Notes: a model not told the origin generated them from the letters alone. Shown: positions 7,768 to 18,619, counted from the stretch's first letter. The stretch is 64,000 nt of DNA from Actinoplanes lobatus (GCF_014205215.1 NZ_JACHNC010000001.1:4593001-4657000); one strand, 5' to 3'. Translations and numbers: made by a program.

Positions 7768-7784
7768 AGACGTCCCTAGACGTC
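7768..7784. promoter_or_regulatory. Candidate operator: two 10-bp-phased AGACGTC sites before int
   Basis: AGACGTCCCTAGACGTCCC: two identical AGACGTC heptamers exactly 10 bp apart, 70-85 bp upstream of the integrase ATG. It shares CCCTAGACGTCC with the site before the first HTH regulator. Confidence 0.45.
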
Positions 7785-7852
7785 CCACTGTCCGATGCCG
7801 CCGCAGATGCACTGTGGCGCATCATCGACCGAGCCCGTAAGACTCGCCAACC

Positions 7853-9547
7853 ATGAGGTTCGCGTTCTACGGACGAGTGTCGACCGAAGACCAACAAGAC
7901 CCGCAGGCATCCAAAGCGTGGCAGCTATCCCGCGCCCGCAGCTTGATCGAACCGGCCGGTGGTGAAGTCGTCGCCGAGTTCTTCGACATCGGGCTGTCCC
8001 GCGCCCTGCCGTGGAAGCGGCGACCGGAAGCGACGCGCCTGCTCGAAGCGATCAAGAGCGCTGGCCGCGACTTCGAAGCCGTCGTCATCGGAGAGCCGCA
8101 GCGCGCGTTCTACGGCAGCCAGTTCGGCATGACGTTCCCGGTCTTCGTGCACTACGGCGTCGGCCTGTGGGTGCCCGAGGTCGGAGGCGCGATCGATCCG
8201 GGATCCGACGCGCACGATCTCGTGATGGCTCTCTACGGTGGCATGAGCAAAGGCGAACGCAACCGCATCAAGATCCGCGTCCACTCCGCCATGAAGGCAC
8301 AGACCGAACTCGAAGGCCGCTACCTCGGCGGACGCCCGCCCTACGGCTACCGTCTCGCTGACGCCGGACCGCACCCCAACCCCGGCAAAGCCGCTGAGGG
8401 TAAGCGTCTGCACCAACTCGACCCCGACCCGGTCACCGCACCGATCGTGAAGCGGATCTTCGCCGAGTACACCGCCGGACGCGGGATGACCTCGATCGCG
8501 CGCGGCCTCACCCAGGACGGCATCGCGTGTCCGTCGGCCTATGACCGGGCACGCAACCCGCATCGCAAGACCCAGGTCTGGGAGACCACCGCCGTGCGCG
8601 CCATCTTGCAGAACCCGCGTTACACCGGTCACCAGGTCTGGAACCGGGCACGCACCGACGAGGTCCTGATCGATGTCGACGACGTTGCGCTCGGCCACGA
8701 GAACCGGCACCGGTGGAACGACCCCAGCAAGTGGATCTGGTCGCGCACCGAGTCACACACGCCGCTGATCAGCACCGACCTCTACGAACAAGCCCAGCGC
8801 ACCATCAAGAAGCGGGGCACCAACGGCGATGGCGGCAAGGCTCCCCGCCACACCGGCCACCCTTACCTGTTCCGGGGCCTGATCACCTGTGGCATCTGCG
8901 ACCGCAAGATGGTCGGCAACCCCAACCACGGGCGGCTCTACTACCGCTGCACCGCGAGTCGTGACTTCGTCCGCCAACACCAGATCAGCCACCCGCCGGC
9001 CCTCTACCTGCGTGAGGACCAGATCACCGCACCCATCGACCGGTTCCTCCGCGAGGAACTCACCGGCACAGCATTGACCGACAACATCCGTCGCGTGGCC
9101 GAAGCGCAGTACCGCGCCGCGCTCGCCGCCCACGACACCGCCGGCGAGATCCAGCAACTACGGCAGGCCATCGCCGACGCGGATGCCAAGATCAGCCGCT
9201 ACCGGGCGACTCTCGATGCCGGCGGCGACCCGGCACTGATCGCGAACTGGATCAGCGAGACCACGACGATCAAGAAAGCCGCGCAGGCCCGACTCGGCCT
9301 CACCGAGGCGCCGCCTCAACGGATGAGCACCGACCAGATCGACGCCATCGCTGAAGCGTTCGATGACCTGTTCCGGCTACTGCGCGACGCCGACCCACGC
9401 GACAAGGCCGAGCTGTACAGCCGCATCGGCCTGCGGATGATCTACCGACCTGGCCTAGAAACACTGATCGCCGAGGTTTCCACCCCGGCGAGTTCTCGTG
9501 TCTTTGATTGGTGTCCGAGGGGGGACTTGAACCCCCACGCCCGTTAA
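7853..9547 (+). CDS. int: Large serine recombinase (integrase) of the element
   Basis: 564 residues. Resolvase domain at the N-terminus with the nucleophile Ser10 in FYGRVSTEDQ and later ALYGGMSKGERNRIK. A Recombinase domain follows (GGRPPYGYRL, then AVRAILQNPRYTGHQVWNR), then a zinc ribbon (CGICDRKM...YYRC, about residues 346-366) and a coiled coil. The protein ends WCPRGDLNPHAR because its last 36 bases are the 3' half of the tRNA-Leu gene read on the other strand. That end is a hallmark of integrases that insert at a tRNA 3' end. It drives site-specific integration and, with an excisionase, excision. Confidence 0.9.
   Translation: MRFAFYGRVSTEDQQDPQASKAWQLSRARSLIEPAGGEVVAEFFDIGLSRALPWKRRPEATRLLEAIKSAGRDFEAVVIGEPQRAFYGSQFGMTFPVFVHYGVGLWVPEVGGAIDPGSDAHDLVMALYGGMSKGERNRIKIRVHSAMKAQTELEGRYLGGRPPYGYRLADAGPHPNPGKAAEGKRLHQLDPDPVTAPIVKRIFAEYTAGRGMTSIARGLTQDGIACPSAYDRARNPHRKTQVWETTAVRAILQNPRYTGHQVWNRARTDEVLIDVDDVALGHENRHRWNDPSKWIWSRTESHTPLISTDLYEQAQRTIKKRGTNGDGGKAPRHTGHPYLFRGLITCGICDRKMVGNPNHGRLYYRCTASRDFVRQHQISHPPALYLREDQITAPIDRFLREELTGTALTDNIRRVAEAQYRAALAAHDTAGEIQQLRQAIADADAKISRYRATLDAGGDPALIANWISETTTIKKAAQARLGLTEAPPQRMSTDQIDAIAEAFDDLFRLLRDADPRDKAELYSRIGLRMIYRPGLETLIAEVSTPASSRVFDWCPRGDLNPHAR
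9509..9547. other. Probable attachment-site end of the integrated element (att in tRNA 3' half)
   Basis: The integrase frame runs into the tRNA 3' half, so this overlap is where the element joins the chromosome. I find no second copy of the tRNA 3' sequence between 1 and 9500, so the other junction should lie left of the window. Exact crossover bases cannot be read from one junction. Confidence 0.55.
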
Positions 9548-9595
9548 GGGCACTAGCACCTCAAGCTAGCGCGTCTGCCATTCCGCCACCCGGAC
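9509..9595 (-). tRNA. tRNA-Leu (anticodon GAG)
   Basis: The minus strand folds as a class II tRNA: acceptor GTCCGGG with CTCGGAC, a D-arm starting GGCGGAATGG, anticodon stem CTAGC/GCTAG around loop TTGAGGT (anticodon GAG), a long variable arm, and T-arm GGGGGTTCAAGTCCCCC. Discriminator A and an encoded CCA follow. The mature end without CCA is at 9512. Confidence 0.93.
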
Positions 9596-9768
9596 TTGCT
9601 CTTGCTCTGTACAGCTTACCGGGGCCGTCGCCGTGGCTTTCACCTGGGTTTCGGCTGCCCAGCGGGCCGCACAGGTCAGAACTATATACGGCTCCCGGGC
9701 GGGGTCGAAGTGGGGGTCGGGACCGTCACTGGGATCGGATGTGGCGTTGGGCGGGATGAGCGGGCAGC

Positions 9769-11451
9769 ATGGCGGACGTGTCGCAGCCGTCCCCTCTCAC
9801 TCCGGCCCTCGAGCGGGCCCGTGGTCTGATCGCCGCGGGCAACCTCGACGCGGCCCAGGTGCTGCTTGAACGGGCTGTCGAGCTCGGGCGGGAGAAGCTC
9901 GGGGAGGACGAACCGGACGTGCTCACCGCTCAGCGGGAGCTCGCCGGGGTCTATCTGCGGGTCGACGATCCGATGGGCGCCCGCCGGGTGCTGGAGGACG
10001 CCTACGCGTCCGGGCAGTGGCGGCTCGGTGACGCTGATCCGCTCATGCTGCACATCTCCCATGATCTGGGCGTCGTCGCTCAAGAGCTCGGGAACCGGCA
10101 TGAAGCACGCAAATCGTTCGGGCGTGTCGCCGAGCACGGGCCGGCGGCTCTCGGCGCGGGGGACCAGCTGGTCGCCCGGGCGCAGGCCTATCTCGCCGAA
10201 GACCCTCCAACCGCGGCGGTACGGAGGACAGCGCCGCCCGCCCCGGCGCCCGGACCTACGCCGGCCGTAGCCCCAGGCCCTACCCCCGGACCGGTCCATG
10301 GCCAGGGGTCCTCGCCCGTGCCCAGCCCGGGTCCAGTACCTGGCCCGGTCCACGGCCAAGGGCAGCCTCCCGTGCCCGGCCCGATGCATGGCCAGGGGCC
10401 TGCTCCGGTGCCCAGCCCGGCCCCAGCGCCCGGCCCGATTCACGGCCAGGGGACGTCTCCGGCCCCCGTTCCTGCTTCGGCGCCGATTTCTGGGCCTCAA
10501 CCGTCTTCCCCGCCGGATCTGCAAGGGGCGATGGAGCGGCCGACCGAGATGTTGCCGCTGGTTCGTCCGGAGCCGGTGGCCCCCGCGCGGCCTGACCCGG
10601 TCACGTCTCAGCCGGAGGTGCCGCCCGCAGGACCGTGGATCGGTGCTTCCGCGCCCGGCGTCGACGCCCGCGGCGGGCACCCTGGGGATGCGACGGCGAG
10701 CCCTGCCGTCCCGCCCGTGTCCCAACCGGGCTATCCGGCGAACTGGGCCGGTCACCCGGCACCCCAGCAGGGGTATCCGGGTCCGGGGACGTACGGGAGT
10801 CAGCCGCCCGCCGGCTATGCGGGTCCGCAAGCGGGTCACCCGAACGGCGGCGCCGCGAGCCAGATGCCGGCCGCGTACCGGGGGCCGGTGCAAGGGGGCC
10901 ATCCGGGGTATGCGGCGGGGCAGCCTGGAGTGTGGCAGCAGCTGCCCGGGGGAGTTCAGCCCGCGGCGGGTGTGCTCAGCCCGTACCCCATCGAAGGAAA
11001 CAAGAGCGGGAGCCGCGGGATCGCGGTGGCTCTCACCGTGCTCGCGACGCTTTTCGCCGTCATCGCTGTCGGGGCGCTCGTCGTGGTGCTCGCGGACCGG
11101 TCGCAGGAGCCGGTGGCTCAGGAGACCGAGGCGCCCGTCGCGCCGAGCGTGCCCGTTCTCGGTGGGGCTCCGCCTACCGGGCTGGAGCTCGACGACCGCG
11201 GGACCAATGTGGGGCTGACCTGGGGGGATCCGGCGAAGGGCAAAGCGCCGTTCATCATCACGATGGCGAAGCGGGGCGAGCAGCTGAGGACGGTCGCGCA
11301 CGTCGATCCGGGGACGGAGGAGTTCGTGGAGCGGGGGCTCAACGCTGACCTCGACTACTGCTTCGCAGTGGTGGCCATCTATTCGACCAAGCAGGTCTCC
11401 AGCTCTGTCCAAGTGTGCACGAACCGGGGGACCGCTCGTCCACAGCGATGA
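9769..11451 (+). CDS. TPR protein with Pro-rich linker, membrane helix and FN3-like extracellular domain
   Basis: 560 residues. Residues 1-145 are TPR-like helical repeats (ARGLIAAGNLDAAQVLLERAV and similar, shown in part). A long Pro/Gly linker follows with degenerate repeats built on GP(V/M/I)HGQG, about four copies. A transmembrane helix (IAVALTVLATLFAVIAVGAL) lies at about 420-445, and a C-terminal FN3-like sandwich ends in Cys-containing strands. The topology places TPRs in the cytoplasm and FN3 outside. It sits just before the FN3-MoxR-DUF58 operon and probably belongs to the same envelope module. It also marks the return to normal chromosomal composition after the tRNA. Confidence 0.7.
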   Translation: MADVSQPSPLTPALERARGLIAAGNLDAAQVLLERAVELGREKLGEDEPDVLTAQRELAGVYLRVDDPMGARRVLEDAYASGQWRLGDADPLMLHISHDLGVVAQELGNRHEARKSFGRVAEHGPAALGAGDQLVARAQAYLAEDPPTAAVRRTAPPAPAPGPTPAVAPGPTPGPVHGQGSSPVPSPGPVPGPVHGQGQPPVPGPMHGQGPAPVPSPAPAPGPIHGQGTSPAPVPASAPISGPQPSSPPDLQGAMERPTEMLPLVRPEPVAPARPDPVTSQPEVPPAGPWIGASAPGVDARGGHPGDATASPAVPPVSQPGYPANWAGHPAPQQGYPGPGTYGSQPPAGYAGPQAGHPNGGAASQMPAAYRGPVQGGHPGYAAGQPGVWQQLPGGVQPAAGVLSPYPIEGNKSGSRGIAVALTVLATLFAVIAVGALVVVLADRSQEPVAQETEAPVAPSVPVLGGAPPTGLELDDRGTNVGLTWGDPAKGKAPFIITMAKRGEQLRTVAHVDPGTEEFVERGLNADLDYCFAVVAIYSTKQVSSSVQVCTNRGTARPQR

Positions 11452-11540
11452 GACACGGGTACCCGCGGGCGAGCGGCTTTCCCTATGATGGCCTGCGTCC
11501 TTGAGGCGGATTGACCGGAATCGACAGGAGGACAGCCGCG

Positions 11541-14125
11541 GTGACCAGCGCAGAGGCGGTACGGAGGCGACGCCTGCCCAGCCGGGGGCAACTGGTCACG
11601 ATGGCGACGGTCCTCGTGCTGGTGGCCGGACTCGGGTTGACGGTCCGTGGGCTCGGCACCGCAGACAAGGCGCTGGCCAGCTTCGACGCCGCATCCTGGG
11701 TGTGGAGCAAGGGCAAGGGCGAGCTGGCCCGGATCAACGGCACGGCCGCCCGCATCGACACCCGCGCCGACGTCAATCAGGCTCGCGGGCACGCGTTGCA
11801 GGTCAGCCAGAGTGACCGGTTCATCCTGTTGCGCGACGTCAACACCGGCGCGATCGCCTCGATGGACCTCACCGATCTCATGGCGTACTGGAATCAGCAG
11901 TCCCAGCCGGGCATCGGTGTGAGCGTGGCCCTGCACGACGACAGCGCCTTCATCGTCGACGCTGTTCAGGGCAAGGTTCAGCAGGTCGATCCGGCCTCGT
12001 TGCAGCCGGTGGGGGAGGCGCTCCAGTTCCCGCCGGGCATCAGCGGTGGCATCTTCGACGGCGCCGGCCGGCTGTGGATCGCCGCGCCCAGCGAGGGCAC
12101 CGTCACCGCGATCGACCCGGGTGCGGCCGCCCCGGCGCTGGTCCGCACCGACTCGGTGGCCGCCGCCAGCCACGACCTGGACGTCTCCGCCCTGGACAAG
12201 GGCATCGTCGTGCTCGACCGCACCACCAACGCGCTCACCGTGATCGGTGAGAACGGGCCGGGCCGGCCGACCACGCTGCCGCTGACCGGGCCGGGTGAGC
12301 TGCCCGAGCGCACCGAGGGTGACGTCATCGCGATCACCGTGCCGGACGAGCGGCGCGTCTACACCGTCGGCACCGACGGGCAGGGGGTGCGTGACGTCAC
12401 CGTCCCGGACGACGGCGGCGATCTCGGGCCGGCCGTGCCGTACGAGGGTTATCTGTATGTGCCGGAGGACGACGGCACGGTGCACGTCATCAACCAGGAC
12501 GGCCAGCCCGAGCAGCCGATCGACTTCGAGCGGCCGGGCGGCGACCTGGAGCTGGAGGTGCGTGAGGAGCACCTGTTCATCAACGCGCCCGGTTCCACCA
12601 CGGCCCGCGTCGTCGACGGCAACCACACGGTCCGCCCGGTCAACAAGGAGCGCGACGACGTCGTCGGCGGTGACCCGCCCAAGGTGAAGACGCCGCCCGC
12701 CCCGCCGAAGCAGGAGAAGCCGAAGAAGCCGGTCGCCGCCGAGCCGGGCGCGCCCCGCGGTGTCCGTGCCGCCGCCGGCAACGCCGAGGTCCGCGTGTCG
12801 TGGCAGTCGGCGGCGGACAACGGCGCCCCGATCACCCGGTACGTGGTGGCCGGCGCCGGGCGCACCTTCCCGGTCGGCGCCGACCAGCGGTCGCTCGTGA
12901 TCGACGGGCTGACGAACGGGCAGACGTATCGGTTCGAGGTGCACGCCGTGAACCGCAAGGGCGACGGGCCGGGCCGGATGAGCAACGCGGTCATGCCGAC
13001 GGCCGAGGTGCCGGACCCGCCGGGCACACCGGTCGCCGAGGCGAAGGGCGACGGCACGGTCGGCGTCACCTGGCCGGCCGCCAACGGCCAGGGTCGCAAG
13101 ATCCAGCGGTACGCGGTGACCGCCATCTCGGAGGGCGTCAGCTCCCCGATCGGCGAGTCGACCACCACCACCCTCGCGGTGGACGCCGGTCAGCTCGAGT
13201 TCGGCAAGCAGTACGCGTTCACCGTCGTCGCGGTCAACGACAAGGGCGCCGGCTCGAAGGCGTCCGCGGTCAGCAACACGATCGTGCCGTTCAGCAAGCC
13301 GGCCAAGCCGGAGAACGTCGAGGCCGCCACGGTCGCCGCGCAGGCCGGCGCGATCAGCGTCACCTGGACGGCGCCGGCCGACAACGGTCGCCCCATCACC
13401 GAGTACGTGGTGAAGGCCGGCGGCAAGGAGACGAAGGTCGCCGAGACCTCGGTCACCCTGACCGGGCTCGGCACCGGCGCCACCGTGCAGGTCGAGGTGA
13501 CCGCGGTGAACGAGGCCGGCCCGAGCGACGTGGCGACCGCGACCGCCCGCACGGTGGCCGTGCCGACGGTCACGATGACCGGCGTCGACCCGACCTTCAA
13601 CACGGCGAAGGTGTCGTTCACGGTGAACAACGGCGGCGGCACGGCCACGTGCACGCTCACCGTCTCCGGCGGCGGCAAGGGCTCCAGCGGCAGCTGCACC
13701 AGTCTCGGCGCCAGCGGGCTGAAGCCGAGCACCGCCTACACGTTCACGGTCACCGCCAACAACGCGGCCGGCAGCGCGGCGAAGAACATGGCCAAGACCA
13801 CCGACGCCCTGTACGGCACGGCGACCTGCATCAACGGTGACACCGGCGACCAGAAGACGTACTGCAACTCCGACGTGTCCGGCCGCAACGGCAACGAGAT
13901 CTTCAAGGTCACCCGGCAGGACGACGACCAGCAGGCGGGCTGGGTCAAGAACGGGGTCCGGCTTCAGGCGTACTGCAAGAAGACCGGTGAAGAGGTCTAC
14001 GCGTACGTGTACAACGACAACAAGAGAAGCACGTGGTGGATCCAGGTGAATTACGAGGGCAAGACCTACATTCCGTGGGCGTGGTTCAACCTCGACGGCG
14101 GGGACGACCTGGCGGACCTGCCGAC

Positions 14126-14132
<7 letters not shown>
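11541..14132 (+). CDS. Secreted/membrane-anchored fibronectin type III repeat protein
   Basis: 863 residues from GTG 11541 (AGGAGGA 8 bases upstream; an ATG-like start 30 bases earlier is weaker). One N-terminal membrane helix (TMATVLVLVAGLGLTV) is followed by about 350 residues of beta-propeller-like repeats, then a Pro/Lys hinge (KTPPAPPKQEKPKKP). FN3 domains begin near residues 400, 490 and 590, with a fourth, divergent one at about 675. The end is a Cys-rich domain with WWIQVNYEGKTYIPWAW. This is the first gene of the actinobacterial FN3-MoxR-DUF58-transglutaminase operon; the stop overlaps the MoxR start by 7 bases. Confidence 0.75.
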
Positions 14133-15100
<968 letters not shown>

Positions 15101-15143
15101 TCCGTTGCGCGGCCCTCACGACCCGAAACGTCAGCGCAGCGGG

Positions 15144-16253
15144 ATGACCGCCCGCGGCATCGCGCTCGCGGCCGCCGCCGTGATCCTGCTCGGCACCGGC
15201 TTCCGCTACGGCTACCCCGACCTGGCGCTTCTGGGGGCGGCCGCCGGGATCGCGGTCGTCACGGCGCTGGTCTTCGCGTTCTGGCGGCCCCGCCTCGGCG
15301 TCGCCCGCGTCGCCGAACCCGACCGGGTGGCCCGCGGCGAACCCGCCGACGTCACCCTCACCATCAGCAACACCAGTAAGGTACGGGCGGCCAGCCTGAT
15401 CGCCACCGACCGCTGCGGCGCCGCGACCGTCGACGTGCCGCTGCTGCGCCTGCGGGCCGGGCACGACACCGTCGAGAGCTATCCGGTGCCGACCCATCGG
15501 CGCGGGCTCGTACCGATCGGGCCGCTGCACGTCACCCGCCGTGACCCGCTCGGGCTGATCACCCTGAACCGGGCGTACGGCGGCACCACGATCGTCCGCG
15601 TCTACCCGCGCGTGCATCCGATGCGTGCGGTCCCGGCCGGTCTCACCCGCAGCCTCGACGGCCGCGTCGACAAGGTGCCGCAGGGCACGATCACCTTCGA
15701 CACGCTGCGGGAGTACGTGCCCGGCGACGAACTGCGGCGGGTCCACTGGCGCAGCAGCGCCAAGGTCGGCGAGCTCATGGTCCGCGAACAGCTCGACACC
15801 TCCGAGCCGCAGATCGTCGTCCTGCTCGACGACCGGGCCACCGCCCACCGCGGGGACAGCTTCGAGGACGCCTGCGAGGCGGCCGCGTCGATCGTCGTCG
15901 CCGCGGTGCGCGAGGACCTGCCGGTCACCCTGCATCTGGTCGCCGCCACACTCACCGGACCGCACCTCGACGTGCTCACCGAGGCGACCCTCGGCGACGG
16001 GGACCTCGACGCCACCCTGCGTCACCTGCGGGCGCAGAAACTCGGCGACACACTGATCTTCCTGACCGGGCCGGGCGGGCGCGACGATCTCGGTGCGCTC
16101 AGTGGACTGCGCTCGGCGTACCCCATCGCTCTGGCCGGAATCCTCGGCGACCGCGACTCCTCGCCAGCCGCGCCCACCGACCGCCTGTTGGTGATCGAGG
16201 CCGCCGACGGCGCCGAGTTCGCCGCCGCCTGGGACGGGGTCCGCGGATGGTGA
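15144..16253 (+). CDS. DUF58 domain protein
   Basis: 369 residues from ATG 15144. An upstream in-frame TTG is possible, but this start leads straight into two membrane helices (about 3-45). The family signature is TLREYVPGDELRRVHWRSSAK (shown in part), followed by a VWA-like fold with VVLLDDRA. DUF58 proteins pair with MoxR ATPases and are thought to act at the membrane face. The gene overlaps the next by 7 bases, so the operon continues. Confidence 0.85.
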   Translation: MTARGIALAAAAVILLGTGFRYGYPDLALLGAAAGIAVVTALVFAFWRPRLGVARVAEPDRVARGEPADVTLTISNTSKVRAASLIATDRCGAATVDVPLLRLRAGHDTVESYPVPTHRRGLVPIGPLHVTRRDPLGLITLNRAYGGTTIVRVYPRVHPMRAVPAGLTRSLDGRVDKVPQGTITFDTLREYVPGDELRRVHWRSSAKVGELMVREQLDTSEPQIVVLLDDRATAHRGDSFEDACEAAASIVVAAVREDLPVTLHLVAATLTGPHLDVLTEATLGDGDLDATLRHLRAQKLGDTLIFLTGPGGRDDLGALSGLRSAYPIALAGILGDRDSSPAAPTDRLLVIEAADGAEFAAAWDGVRGW

Positions 16254-18604
16254 CCCGCGTGCTGCGGCGTGCCGTCGTGCCGGTCGCGCTGGCCGGAATG
16301 CTCATGCTGGCCGGGGCGGCGCTCGGCGGGATCTATGCCGACAGCCTGCTGTTCCGGCTGGTGGCGGGCGCGGCGATCGGCTCGGTGGCGGTCGGGGTCG
16401 CGGCCCGGCGGCTGCCCTCGTGGACGGTGGCGCCGATCTCGGCCGCGCTCCTTGGCGGGTATGCGGCGCTCGCCCTGTATCTGGCCGCCGGGGATGGCGG
16501 GCTGACGTTCACGGTCGCCCGGGACGCGCTCGCCAACGGGATTCCGCGCCTGCTCACCGCCATGATCCCGATCGAGGCGACGCCGGACACGGTGATCATC
16601 GCGGTGGGCGCGGTGTGGGTGGCCGGTCTCGCCGCCACCGAGATCGCGGTACGCGGCGGGCGCGTGCTGCTCGGCTGTCTGCCGCCGGCGCTGGTCTACG
16701 CGGGTGCGCTCTACGTGGTCGGGCCCAACGCCTCGGCGGCGACGGCATACACGCTGACCTTCGCGGGGCTGGTCGTGGCCGCTCTCGCCAGCACCTCGGT
16801 CACCGGGGCTAAGACGCACGCGGCCGTGCGGGCGCGGGCGCTCGGTGGCGCGGCCGCCGGGCTGGCGGTCGTTCTCGGCCTGATCGCGGCCACCGGTCCG
16901 TGGGTCGCCGGCCGGGTCACCGCGACACCGGTCGACCCACGACGGTACGTGCAGCCGCCCCGCGTCGACAGCCTGGACGAGAGTCCGCTCAACCGGATCT
17001 CGGGGTGGGCGCTCGACCCGACGCAGCAGTTGCTGGAGTTCCGGCCGGGCTTCGTGCCGGCGGCCGCTCCCTCGGCTCCCTCGAAGAAGCCCGCGCAACC
17101 TGAGGTGCGGCTACGGCTCGCGGTCCTCTCCGACTACGACGGGGTCACCTGGCGGGTCGGCGGCATCTACCGCAACGCCGGGCGCGTGCTGCCCGTGCCC
17201 ACCACGCCGGCCGGTGCCCAGGTCAGCGAGTCGCAGCAGCAGATCACGATCACCGGGCTGACCGGGCGGCTGCTTCCGGCCGTGCCGACGCCGACCCGGA
17301 TCACCGGGGCGCGGGTCGCCTACGACGCGGCGACCGGCACCCTGATCCGGCCGGAAGGGCTGAGCGACGGGCTGCGCTACACGGCCATCTCCCAGACGCA
17401 GACGCCCGACCTGAATCTGCTGCCGATCGCCGAGGTGCCGTCCGGGGACGCCTGGGTCCGCTACCTGAAGGTCGGCCAGAACACGCCCAAGCAGATCGAA
17501 GGGCTCGCCGAGCATCTCGCCGAGGGGTACAGCGCCGCCTACGACCGGGCCGTGGTGATCGAGCAGTTCCTGGCCGAGCACTACCGGCACGTGGCCGACG
17601 CGCCGAGCGGGCACGCCTATCCCAACCTGGCCCACTTCCTCTTCGGGCGCCGCGATCTCGGTGGCCAGAAAGGCACCTCGGAGCAGTTCGCGGCCGCCTA
17701 CGCGCTGCTCGCTCGCCTCACTGGACTGCCCAGCCGGGTGGTCGTCGGGTTCACGGCGCCGGCCGCCGGTGGGGCGGTCACCGCCGGTGACGCGCTCGCC
17801 TGGCCGGAGGTGTATTTCGACGGGGTCGGGTGGGTGGCCTTCGACCCGATGCCGAAGAGCGACACCGTACGGCCGGTCGAGGAGGACTACACCCCGCCGA
17901 AGCCCACCCCGCCGCCGTCACCGTCGGACACCCCGGCGCCCACCGCTGAGGAGTCGTCGGCTCCGCCGTCCGCGGCCGTGGCCGCGCCGGCCACGGGTGG
18001 GGCGTCCACCGTGCTGGTCGCTTCCGGCGCCTCCGGTGGTGTGGTGTTCGTGCTGGTGGGGGTGGCTTTCGCGGTGGTCGCGCTGCGGTCGGCCCAACGG
18101 CGGCGGCGGCTCACCTTCGGGGATCCGGCACAGCGGATCACCGGGGCGTGGCTGGAGTTCACCGACGCGCTGCGGCTGGCCGGGCATCCGGTTCCGTCGC
18201 ATCTGTCGGCCACCGAGGCGGCGGGGCACGCGTCGGTGCTGCCACCGCCACCGAAACGAACCGGGCTGCTGCGCCGGGCCGTCCCGGTCACGCCACCCGC
18301 TCCGCCGACCGGCCCGCTGACACCGGTCGCCGCGGCACCGGATCCGGCACCGGATCCGGCACCGGATCCGGCACCGGATCCGGCACCGCTGCCCCCACTG
18401 GATGCGCTGGTGGACGCGATCAACACGGCCGGGTTCGCGCCGGAGGCCGCCGACGCGGGGCAGGCGGACCGGGCGGGGGAGCAGGTGGTCACCTACTCCA
18501 GCGCGCTGCGGGCACGCGGCAACTGGTGGCAACGGATGCTGTGGAACGTACGCCCAGGGCCGTTGCGGTGGAATCGCGCGCCCGGCGGCAAATCGCCCCG
18601 CTGA
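16247..18604 (+). CDS. TgpA-like multi-pass membrane protein with an apparently inactive transglutaminase fold
   Basis: 785 residues. The N-terminus has about six membrane helices (1-225). An extracellular DUF3488-like region and a transglutaminase-like core (about 440-540) follow, then a Pro-rich stretch, one more helix (about 590-615) and a cytoplasmic DUF4129-like tail. In active relatives the core reads G-x-C-E-Q-F-A and H-A-W-P-E-V; here Ser478 (GTSEQFAAAY) replaces Cys and Leu517 (ALAWPEVYF) replaces His, while Asp533 in FDPMP remains. It should therefore bind rather than process peptides or glycans. The tail carries a PDPA repeat encoded by a 12-bp tandem. Last gene of the operon. Confidence 0.8.
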   Translation: MVTRVLRRAVVPVALAGMLMLAGAALGGIYADSLLFRLVAGAAIGSVAVGVAARRLPSWTVAPISAALLGGYAALALYLAAGDGGLTFTVARDALANGIPRLLTAMIPIEATPDTVIIAVGAVWVAGLAATEIAVRGGRVLLGCLPPALVYAGALYVVGPNASAATAYTLTFAGLVVAALASTSVTGAKTHAAVRARALGGAAAGLAVVLGLIAATGPWVAGRVTATPVDPRRYVQPPRVDSLDESPLNRISGWALDPTQQLLEFRPGFVPAAAPSAPSKKPAQPEVRLRLAVLSDYDGVTWRVGGIYRNAGRVLPVPTTPAGAQVSESQQQITITGLTGRLLPAVPTPTRITGARVAYDAATGTLIRPEGLSDGLRYTAISQTQTPDLNLLPIAEVPSGDAWVRYLKVGQNTPKQIEGLAEHLAEGYSAAYDRAVVIEQFLAEHYRHVADAPSGHAYPNLAHFLFGRRDLGGQKGTSEQFAAAYALLARLTGLPSRVVVGFTAPAAGGAVTAGDALAWPEVYFDGVGWVAFDPMPKSDTVRPVEEDYTPPKPTPPPSPSDTPAPTAEESSAPPSAAVAAPATGGASTVLVASGASGGVVFVLVGVAFAVVALRSAQRRRRLTFGDPAQRITGAWLEFTDALRLAGHPVPSHLSATEAAGHASVLPPPPKRTGLLRRAVPVTPPAPPTGPLTPVAAAPDPAPDPAPDPAPDPAPLPPLDALVDAINTAGFAPEAADAGQADRAGEQVVTYSSALRARGNWWQRMLWNVRPGPLRWNRAPGGKSPR
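18335..18388 (+). repeat. 12-bp tandem repeat, 4.5 copies
   Basis: GCACCGGATCCG repeats four times exactly plus a half unit, encoding PDPAPDPAPDPAPDPAP in the cytoplasmic tail of the transglutaminase-fold protein. Being a multiple of three, copy-number change keeps the frame. Confidence 0.85.
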
Positions 18605-18619
18605 GCGCGCGGAGACGGT

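Larger units (their letters stand above)
7683..7856 (+). pseudogene. Short open frame before the integrase, lacking a standard start codon
   Basis: 57 codons with a protein-like end (LKTSLDVPLSDAAADALWRI, then IDRARKTRQP) whose TGA overlaps the integrase ATG (ATGA). A very strong ribosome site, AAAGGAGG at 7668-7675, stands at the right distance from codon GTC at 7683, where GTG would be expected. Either it is a small coupled gene whose GTG mutated to GTC, or the ribosome site is a remnant. Candidate operator sites lie inside it. Confidence 0.35.

Noticed and set aside
9508..9759. Frame crossing the tRNA-Leu gene (GGLEPPRPL)
   Set aside because: Translation of a tRNA gene; a common false ORF.
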